A stretch of DNA of 5,679 bases from the NCBI GenBank assembly GCA_020848055.1, contig JADLBB010000248.1, forward strand, positions 1 to 5,679, in the 5' to 3' direction. Under the pieces are notes generated by a model. It did no database searches. It had not been told where the DNA came from and saw only the letters and a list, made by a program, of their open reading frames with translations. This stretch comes from Chloroflexota bacterium. Its GTDB lineage: Bacteria; Chloroflexota; Limnocylindria; QHBO01. This document shows positions 1 to 5,001 of this stretch, piece by piece. The position numbers were made by a program, and so were the translations under genes. Position 1 is the first letter of the stretch. The number at the start of each line of letters is the position of its first letter.

Positions 1-198
1 ATCCTGGCCGAGTTCCTGCCGCAACAACTGAGCGAGGGCGAGATCCTCGCGCTCGTGCGGGAGGCGATCGCCGCGACCGGCGCCTCGACCCCGGCCGACC
101 TCGGTCGGGTCATGGGTGCCGTCTCACCGCGCACGAAGGGCCGGGCCGACGGGGCCATGGTCAGCGGCATCGTGCGACGCGAGCTGGGCGGAGGCTGA
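1..198 (+). CDS. YqeY/GatB-like domain protein, C-terminal part (5' end outside window)
   Basis: An open frame enters from the left edge and ends at TGA 196-198, giving the last 65 residues. The start FLPQQLSEGEI matches the YqeY family signature FLPxQLSEEE. The later stretch, GASTPADLGRVMGAV followed by KGRADGAMVSGIV, matches the conserved YqeY end, GAxxxxDMGKVMxxxxPxxxGRADxxxV. This domain resembles the C-terminal tRNA-binding tail of the amidotransferase subunit GatB. YqeY proteins are usually near 150 residues, so a bit less than half is visible. Their exact role is poorly defined; tRNA binding or tRNA-dependent amidation is inferred from the GatB likeness. The stop lies 5 bases before pgpH, so the two are probably co-transcribed. 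In Firmicutes yqeY also lies a few genes upstream of pgpH. The family is secure, but the full length and start cannot be seen. Confidence 0.88.
   Translation: MLAEFLPQQLSEGEILALVREAIAATGASTPADLGRVMGAVSPRTKGRADGAMVSGIVRRELGGG
190..194 (+). promoter_or_regulatory. Shine-Dalgarno site of pgpH
   Basis: GGAGG lies nine bases before the ATG at 204 and inside the last codons of the yqeY-like gene. It is the only strong, well-spaced Shine-Dalgarno among the visible starts. This fits translation of pgpH from an internal position on a shared mRNA and supports ATG 204 as the start. Confidence 0.7.
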
Positions 199-203
199 GC
201 CGG

Positions 204-2312
204 ATGTTCATTCCACGCACGCTGTCGGAGCAGGGCAGCCGCATCGGCCGGGGGGCCATCGGGCGCATCGTCGTGGTCACGGCGATCATCGCGATCACGC
301 TCTTCGCCATCCTCTCGGCCAACATCACCGTCGGCCAGGAGAACCTGGACGTCGGACAGCTGGCACCGCGCGACATCCGCGCGCCGCGTGCGATCGAGTT
401 CGACTCGCCCAGCCGTACCGAGGCGGCCCGCTCGGCGGCGGCCGACGAGGTCACGCCGGTAACCACCACCGTGCGCTCGCCCGCGGACAACAGCGAGGAC
501 CAACTGTCCGCGTACGATCTGATGTCACGCCGCGTGGAACGCACGCTGGAACGCCGCGACTCGGGGACGCTCGACGCCGACGAGGTCCTGGAGCGCCTCG
601 CCGACGAGGACGCGATCTCCATCAACGACCGGGCTGCCGTGGCCGAGATGCCGCTGGCGCGCTGGAAGACGGTTGCCGCGGCCGGACGGGTGGCGCTCGC
701 CACCGGGCTGGCCGATCCGATTCGCGAGGACCAGCTGTCCTCGGCTCGCCGGAGCGTCCGAGACCTGGTGACGACGGACCTCCAGGGTGGCGAGCGCGCG
801 CTGGCGGGCGACCTGGCCGCGGAGTTCGTGGCGCCGACCGAGGTCATCGACCAGCAGGCCACCGACCAGCTGATCGAGCAGGCGCGAGCCGAGGTCCCGC
901 CGGTGGTCGTGTCGATCCAGGCCGGGCAGCGCATCGTCAACGAGGGCAACCCGATCACGGTCGAGCAGTTCGAGATCCTCGACGCCCTCGGCCTCACCCG
1001 GCCCGAGGTCGACCTCGGCACGGTGGTCGGCAATGCGCTGCTGGCCGTCCTGCTCGCGGCGTTGCTGGTCGGGTATCTGTGGCGCTTCGAGCCGGCGATC
1101 TGGCACCGCAATCGGTCGCTGCTGCTGTTCGTGCTGGCCCTCGTGTTCGCGGCGCTCGTGCTGCGGATTGCCGCCGATCGTGCGCTGTGGGCCTTCGTGG
1201 TGCCGACCGGTACGGTCGTGCTGCTGACCGGGTTGCTCCTCGGCGGAGGGGCCGGTGCCGCCATGACCGCCGCGCTGGCGGTGCTGGCCGGCGTGATGAA
1301 CCGCGATGCGCTGGACCTGGCCGTGTACGTGATGGCCGGAGGTACGGCCGCCCTGGTCACGCTGGCGCATGGCGAGCGCCTCAACGCCTTCTTCCGCGTC
1401 TTCGTTGCCCTGGCCGTCACCAACATCGGGGTGGTCGTCGCCTTCAGCCTGCTCGGCCAACGCGACCTGGCGGGCACGCTGCAGCTGACCGCGGCCGGGG
1501 TGGTCAACGCCCTGTTGTCGGTCATCGGAGCGGTCGGCAGCTTCGCGGTGCTGGGCAACCTGTTCGGCATCCTGACCGTGTTCCAGATGCTGGAACTGGC
1601 CAACCCGTCCAACCGCCTCCTGCGACGGCTGCTGCTCGAGACCCCCGGCACGTATCACCACAGCGTCATGGTCGGCAACCTTGCCGAACGCGCCGCGGAG
1701 ACGATCGGCGCCGACCCGCTGCTCGCCCGCGTCGCGGCCTACTACCACGACATCGGAAAGATGGCGAACCCGCTGGCGTTCATCGAGAACCAGGCCGGCG
1801 CGCACAACATCCACGACGACCTGAGTGCCGAGACGAGTGCGCGGATCATCGCCGCGCACATCCGAGACGGGATTGAGCTCGGCCATGCCAACGGGCTTCC
1901 GGTCCAGATCGTTGCTTTCATCCCGCAGCACCACGGGACGAGCATCATGAGCTACTTCCACGGTAAGGCCCTGCGCGAGGTGGACGGTCGAGCCGAGCTG
2001 GTGGACGAACGGATCTTCCGCTACCCGGGACCCAAACCGCAGAGCCGTGAGGCCGCGATCCTGATGCTCTCCGATGGCGTGGAGGCATCGGTCCGTTCGC
2101 TGGACACCAAGGACGAGGCCTCCATCCGCGCCATGGTCGATCGGATCGTGGATGCGCGCGTCAACGACGGCCAGCTCGACGACGCGGAACTGACGCTCAA
2201 GCACATCACCCAGATCAAGGAGGCCTTCGTGGCTCAGCTGCTGGGGATGTACCACTCGCGGATCCAGTACCCCGACAACGTGGTGCCGATGGAGGGCCGG
2301 CGCGAGGCCTGA
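204..2312 (+). CDS. pgpH: 7TMR-HD membrane phosphohydrolase, PgpH-type c-di-AMP phosphodiesterase
   Basis: This 702-residue protein has the full PgpH layout and roughly the usual length (about 700-720). A first membrane helix spans about residues 21-40. An extracytoplasmic 7TMR-HDED domain follows at about 45-270, opening with the family-typical VGQLAPRDIRAPRAIEF. About seven hydrophobic segments fill 274-460, and a cytoplasmic HD domain occupies about 475-640. The HD metal and catalytic residues are present: H485-H486 in GTYHHS, H515-D516 in YYHDIGKM, H552 in AAHIRDG, H576-H577 in IPQHHGTS, and D624 in MLSDGVEAS. Characterised relatives (Listeria PgpH) hydrolyse c-di-AMP to pApA, controlling turgor, potassium and stress responses; c-di-AMP as substrate here is inferred from the family. 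The gene follows the yqeY-like gene by 5 bases and precedes ybeY, a conserved neighbour. No key residue is missing and nothing suggests a frameshift. Confidence 0.95.
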   Translation: MFIPRTLSEQGSRIGRGAIGRIVVVTAIIAITLFAILSANITVGQENLDVGQLAPRDIRAPRAIEFDSPSRTEAARSAAADEVTPVTTTVRSPADNSEDQLSAYDLMSRRVERTLERRDSGTLDADEVLERLADEDAISINDRAAVAEMPLARWKTVAAAGRVALATGLADPIREDQLSSARRSVRDLVTTDLQGGERALAGDLAAEFVAPTEVIDQQATDQLIEQARAEVPPVVVSIQAGQRIVNEGNPITVEQFEILDALGLTRPEVDLGTVVGNALLAVLLAALLVGYLWRFEPAIWHRNRSLLLFVLALVFAALVLRIAADRALWAFVVPTGTVVLLTGLLLGGGAGAAMTAALAVLAGVMNRDALDLAVYVMAGGTAALVTLAHGERLNAFFRVFVALAVTNIGVVVAFSLLGQRDLAGTLQLTAAGVVNALLSVIGAVGSFAVLGNLFGILTVFQMLELANPSNRLLRRLLLETPGTYHHSVMVGNLAERAAETIGADPLLARVAAYYHDIGKMANPLAFIENQAGAHNIHDDLSAETSARIIAAHIRDGIELGHANGLPVQIVAFIPQHHGTSIMSYFHGKALREVDGRAELVDERIFRYPGPKPQSREAAILMLSDGVEASVRSLDTKDEASIRAMVDRIVDARVNDGQLDDAELTLKHITQIKEAFVAQLLGMYHSRIQYPDNVVPMEGRREA

Positions 2313-2314
2313 TC

Positions 2315-2344
2315 TTGAGCCCGGAGGCACTCCGCGGCTAGGAT
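2315..2344 (+). promoter_or_regulatory. Candidate promoter for ybeY in the pgpH-ybeY gap
   Basis: TTGAGC (2315-2320) resembles a -35 box. After an 18-base spacer, TAGGAT (2339-2344) resembles a -10 box. The -10 ends nine bases before the ybeY ATG, so the transcript would have almost no leader. The spacer contains a small palindrome, CGGAG-GCA-CTCCG (2322-2334). The AGGA inside the -10 (2340-2343) could also serve as a weak, rather distant Shine-Dalgarno on a pgpH read-through transcript, so the same bases may have either or both roles. This is sequence resemblance only. Confidence 0.5.
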
Positions 2345-2353
2345 GGACGCCTG

Positions 2354-2941
2354 ATGGGCTGTGCCGTGACGTTCCACGATCGGATCGGCCACGACCGCAT
2401 AGGCGAGGCGGTCGAACCGATGGGGGTGGAACAGGTGTTGGCCCTGATCGAGGACGGCGTGTGCGAGACCGTCCGGGCAGCCTTCGGGACGGTGCCCACC
2501 GAGGTCGAGTTGACCCTGACCGCCGATGCCGACATGGAGCGGCTCAACTTCGACCACATGGGCGAGCGCGGACCGACCGACGTGCTGTCCTTCCCACTGC
2601 ACCAATGGTCGACCGACGGTGCGTCCAGCCTGCTGTCGGATGACGACGGCATCTCGCCGCCCGGGCCACTGCTGCTGGGCGACGTCGTCATCGACCTTGA
2701 CCAGGCCCTGCGACAGGCGGCCGAGGGCGACTGGAGCGTCGGGGAGGAGCTGGTCCTGCTGGCCATCCACGGCACGTTGCACCTGCTGGGCCACGACCAT
2801 GCCGAGATGACGGACGAGCAGCGCATGCGCGACCTGGAGCGCCGGGTGCTGACGGTGCTGCATCGCCGTCATCGGGATGTCTCCTGGCAGCCGGGTTCGC
2901 TGTTCGACCGGGCCGGCCACGCGGTGACGACCGGCAGCTGA
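2354..2941 (+). CDS. ybeY: Endoribonuclease YbeY (16S rRNA 3'-end maturation, ribosome quality control)
   Basis: The 195-residue protein carries the UPF0054/YbeY metal site H139-G-T-L-H143-L-L-G-H147-D-H149. By family comparison the three zinc ligands are H139, H143 and H149. Upstream are the conserved TDVLSFP (75-81) and LLGDVVIDL (107-115). YbeY is a cytoplasmic metallo-RNase needed for maturation of the 16S rRNA 3' end and removal of defective ribosomes. The protein is longer than the usual 150-170 residues because of a short loop between TDVLSFP and LLGD and a tail of about 45 residues after the metal site. The conserved arginine before PTDVLSFP (R59 in E. coli) aligns with M69, as I recall from Actinobacteria-type YbeY proteins. 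An upstream ATG at 2343 meets a stop after three codons, so 2354 is the first usable start. It follows pgpH, its usual neighbour. Confidence 0.95.
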   Translation: MGCAVTFHDRIGHDRIGEAVEPMGVEQVLALIEDGVCETVRAAFGTVPTEVELTLTADADMERLNFDHMGERGPTDVLSFPLHQWSTDGASSLLSDDDGISPPGPLLLGDVVIDLDQALRQAAEGDWSVGEELVLLAIHGTLHLLGHDHAEMTDEQRMRDLERRVLTVLHRRHRDVSWQPGSLFDRAGHAVTTGS

Positions 2942-2942
2942 C

Positions 2943-4115
2943 CTACTCGCCGATGGAACGCCGAGCGTCCAGTTCGGGCGGCGGTGGCGTTCCATCCAGC
3001 ACCGCGCGCGCCGCCATCGCGGCCGATGCCGGCCCGGTGCTGATGCCCCACGGTCCGTGGCCGGCACACACGTACAGGCCGCCGGGGCTGCCGGGCACGC
3101 TCCCGATGAACGGGCGGCCGTCCACCGATTGCGGCCGCGCGCACGTCCGGCGACCGACGATGCGGGCGTCCGCCACGGACGGCATGTAGCTCAGTGCTCG
3201 CGACATCAGGAAGTCGGCTACGCGGGCCTCGTCGGGCTCGACCGGCAGGAAGGTCGATCCGATGGTCGTGATGCCGGCGGCGCTGGCCACGCTGAACAGC
3301 GACGGCGGGTCCGCCTGCTCGCTCGACGCCGCGCGCTCGGTCGCCGCGGCGGGCCGGTTGATGGCGTCGCCCTCGTCCTCCTCGATGACGTGCGTCGGTG
3401 CGAGTCCGGCCAGCTCGACCTGCACGGTGACGCCCCACGTCGGCACGATCGGGCGCCAGGCGCCGGCCGGGTCGACGATGCGCGGCGTCCACGGCCCGGC
3501 AGCGACCAGCACCGCGCCGGCCGAGATGGTGCTGCCGCCTTCCAGCCGCACGCCGGTCGCGCGTCCGTCGGCCACGTCAACCTGCGCGGCCTCGCCGACG
3601 TTGAACCGCGCCCCACGCTCGGCCGCGAGATCGGCCCAGGCCTCGGTGGCGGCGGCCGGGGGCACCGGGTAACCGGTCGCCAGCAGCACGGCCGTGAGGC
3701 CCTCGACCAACAGTGGCTCCAGCTCGGCCACCTCGGCCGGCCCGAGGAACGTTGGCTGCAATTCGGGGAAGGCGTCGGCCATGCGGTCCGCCTGGCGTCG
3801 GGCGGCATCGGGATCGCGGTTGAGCTGCAGCAGCCCGGCCGGTTGGCGCCCGAGCGCGAAGGCGCCGGCCGATGGACCGTCCGCCAACGCGCGGTATCGG
3901 TCCAGGCTCTCGACATACAGGGTGGCCAGCACCGGGTCGAACGGGTGCTGGATGGCGCCCAAGTTGCGCCCGGATGCTCCGGCACCGATGGCGCGGCCCT
4001 CGACGACGACGACCCGCGCGCCGCGGTCGGCCATGATGGCGGCCGCCGAGCAGCCGATGATCCCGCCGCCGACGACGACGACGTCGGCCGTGCTCCGGGA
4101 TCCTGTCTCGTTCAC
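2943..4115 (-). CDS. FAD-dependent oxidoreductase of the DAO (D-amino acid oxidase / glycine oxidase / sarcosine oxidase) family
   Basis: The 390-residue protein begins with a Rossmann FAD-binding fold: VVVVGGGIIG (G16-x-G18-x-x-G21), acidic E39 at the end of the second strand for the ribose, then GAGASGRNLG (44-53). VLVAAGPWTP (202-211) and the C-terminal CARPQSVDGRPFIG (325-338) plus GHGPWGIST (352-360) are the usual DAO-family FAD and substrate-site segments. Such enzymes oxidise amines or amino acids using FAD; the substrate cannot be told from the sequence. There is no signal peptide or membrane helix, so it is probably cytoplasmic. Residues about 244-271 form an acidic, alanine-rich insertion in the substrate domain. 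The frame stays open upstream to 4343, but that part runs antisense through pth and lacks family motifs. GTG 4115 sits 11 residues before the FAD motif and 7 bases after a -10-like box, so I chose it. The gene converges on ybeY with one base between the stops. Confidence 0.9.
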   Translation of the reverse strand: MNETGSRSTADVVVVGGGIIGCSAAAIMADRGARVVVVEGRAIGAGASGRNLGAIQHPFDPVLATLYVESLDRYRALADGPSAGAFALGRQPAGLLQLNRDPDAARRQADRMADAFPELQPTFLGPAEVAELEPLLVEGLTAVLLATGYPVPPAAATEAWADLAAERGARFNVGEAAQVDVADGRATGVRLEGGSTISAGAVLVAAGPWTPRIVDPAGAWRPIVPTWGVTVQVELAGLAPTHVIEEDEGDAINRPAAATERAASSEQADPPSLFSVASAAGITTIGSTFLPVEPDEARVADFLMSRALSYMPSVADARIVGRRTCARPQSVDGRPFIGSVPGSPGGLYVCAGHGPWGISTGPASAAMAARAVLDGTPPPPELDARRSIGE

Positions 4116-4122
4116 GCAGGAC

Positions 4123-4128
4123 AGGATA
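4123..4128 (-). promoter_or_regulatory. Candidate -10 box of the oxidoreductase gene
   Basis: Read on the minus strand, TATCCT (4128 down to 4123) ends seven bases before GTG 4115. This is the distance expected if transcription begins at or next to the start codon. No Shine-Dalgarno lies in between (GTCCTGC), so a leaderless mRNA is the simplest reading. No convincing -35 box is seen. Confidence 0.5.
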
Positions 4129-4146
4129 CCGAAGGACGGATGCCCG

Positions 4147-4164
4147 ACCCGGGCTGGTCCGGGT
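4147..4164. repeat. Short inverted repeat between divergent promoters
   Basis: ACCCGG (4147-4152) and CCGGGT (4159-4164) are perfect inverted copies separated by six bases. The last base is the first T of the pth -10 box. The position between the divergent oxidoreductase and pth promoters would suit an operator, but short GC palindromes are common by chance in DNA of this composition. Confidence 0.3.
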
Positions 4165-4169
4165 AGCAT
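4164..4169 (+). promoter_or_regulatory. Candidate -10 box of pth
   Basis: TAGCAT ends nine bases before ATG 4179, the same spacing as TAGGAT before ybeY. The nine bases between (CGGGCCGGC) hold no Shine-Dalgarno, so a near-leaderless transcript is likely. No clear -35 box is visible. Confidence 0.5.
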
Positions 4170-4178
4170 CGGGCCGGC

Positions 4179-4751
4179 ATGAAGGTGGTCTGCGGCCTGG
4201 GCAACCCGGGCGAGCGCTATCGGTTCACCCGGCACAACGTCGGCTTCCGGGTGGTGGACCTGCTGTCCGACCGCTGGGGGCTGACCGGCGAGGGACGCCT
4301 GTCCGATGGCGCGGCCGTGCTGGACCACCGCCATCCCGAGCACGGTCGCGTGCTGCTGGTGAAGCCGATGCGCTACATGAACCGATCCGGTGGCCCGCTG
4401 CGCGCCGCCCTGCGCCAGACCGATGTCGACGTTGCAACCGAGCTGCTGCTGGTGACCGATGACATCGACCTGCCGCTAGGCCGGGTGCGGCTGCGACGCG
4501 GCGGCTCCGCCGGCGGCCACAACGGCCTGCGCGACGTCATCGCGACCCTCGGGACCGACGAGTTCAACCGCCTGCGGATCGGAGTCGGGCGCGCCGGTGA
4601 CGCGGTCAGCCACGTGCTGGCCACATTCCGGCCCGACGAGCGCGACCTGGCGACCGAGATGGTAGCGGTCGGCGCAGACGCCGTCGGGACTTGGCTGCGG
4701 CTCGGGATCGAGGGCGCGATGAACGAGTTCAACGGCTTGGAGCGCGAGTAG
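4179..4751 (+). CDS. pth: Peptidyl-tRNA hydrolase (Pth)
   Basis: The 190-residue protein has the normal bacterial Pth length and every signature residue. CGLGNPGERY has N9, and TRHNVGF has the catalytic H19 (H20 in E. coli). KPMRYMNRSG has M67 and N68, TDDIDLP has D94 as the catalytic-site aspartate, and GGHNGLRD has N115. RLRIGVGR (131-138) is also typical. The enzyme hydrolyses the ester bond of peptidyl-tRNAs dropped from stalled ribosomes, recycling tRNA in the cytoplasm. ATG 4179 starts directly at the conserved first strand, so the start is firm. The gene diverges from the oxidoreductase and precedes mfd, an arrangement also known in Firmicutes. A stem-loop begins at the base after its stop codon. 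Confidence 0.97.
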   Translation: MKVVCGLGNPGERYRFTRHNVGFRVVDLLSDRWGLTGEGRLSDGAAVLDHRHPEHGRVLLVKPMRYMNRSGGPLRAALRQTDVDVATELLLVTDDIDLPLGRVRLRRGGSAGGHNGLRDVIATLGTDEFNRLRIGVGRAGDAVSHVLATFRPDERDLATEMVAVGADAVGTWLRLGIEGAMNEFNGLERE

Positions 4752-4772
4752 GAGCCGGGCCACGGCTCTCTC
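4752..4772 (+). terminator. Candidate weak terminator after pth
   Basis: GAGCCG (4752-4757) and CGGCTC (4763-4768) form a perfect six-pair stem with a five-base loop, immediately after the pth TAG. It is followed by TCTC rather than a long T run. It may act as a weak intrinsic terminator or only protect the 3' end of the mRNA. Confidence 0.4.
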
Positions 4773-4789
4773 GGGGCCGCTTCTTGGCG

Positions 4790-4814
4790 GATTCGTGCCA
4801 CTGGGGCACAAATC
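4790..4814. repeat. Palindrome copy 1 upstream of mfd (GTGCC-N5-GGCAC)
   Basis: GTGCC (4795-4799) and GGCAC (4805-4809) flank ACTGG. The symmetry extends outward as GATT (4790-4793) against AATC (4811-4814) with one mismatch, giving a ten-position stem. The 16-base core, GTGCCACTGGGGCACA, recurs at 4907-4922 with only two differences, both in the loop. This could be a protein-binding site or an RNA hairpin. Confidence 0.45.
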
Positions 4815-4905
4815 GGCCGTCGGTGCCGCGCGGTGTGCGGGGGAGGCACGCAACAGCCACGTTGAGGCCGCGGGCCGCCCTGCCCGGGCCTTTGCATGAC
4901 GGCCG

Positions 4906-4922
4906 TGTGCCATCGGGGCACA
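4906..4922. repeat. Palindrome copy 2 upstream of mfd (TGTGCC-N5-GGCACA)
   Basis: TGTGCC (4906-4911) and GGCACA (4917-4922) are perfect inverted copies around ATCGG. It matches copy 1 at 14 of 16 bases, and the arms are identical. No T run follows, so it is not a standard terminator. It starts 112 bases after copy 1 and lies about 80 bases before the annotated mfd start. Confidence 0.45.
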
Positions 4923-5001
4923 GGGCAGCCACGCACCACTGCTGTGCTTGGCCGATGCGTGCGCAGCCCGCACACGGCGCGCGCGATCTCCGCCCTCCGC
5001 G

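Noticed and set aside
116..2330. Very long open frames of 496-601 codons on both strands overlapping pgpH.
   Set aside because: They are arginine-, alanine- and glycine-rich translations typical of off-frame reading in GC-rich DNA. The pgpH frame has complete family motifs from end to end.
4116..4343. N-terminal extension of 76 residues on the oxidoreductase, starting at ATG 4343.
   Set aside because: It is antisense to the conserved start of pth and lacks any oxidoreductase motif. The FAD-binding fold begins only after GTG 4115.
4777..4790. Second hairpin CCGC-TTCTTG-GCGG just after the pth stem-loop.
   Set aside because: Only four base pairs and no T run; not enough to call a terminator.
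4812..4975. Possible large structured RNA formed by ATCGGCC (4812-4818) with GGCCGAT (4950-4956) and GTGTGCGGG (4833-4841) with CCCGCACAC (4967-4975).
   Set aside because: The two pairings are not nested, so they cannot form a simple fold, and matches of 7-9 bases are easily found in DNA of this composition. Covariation in relatives would be needed.
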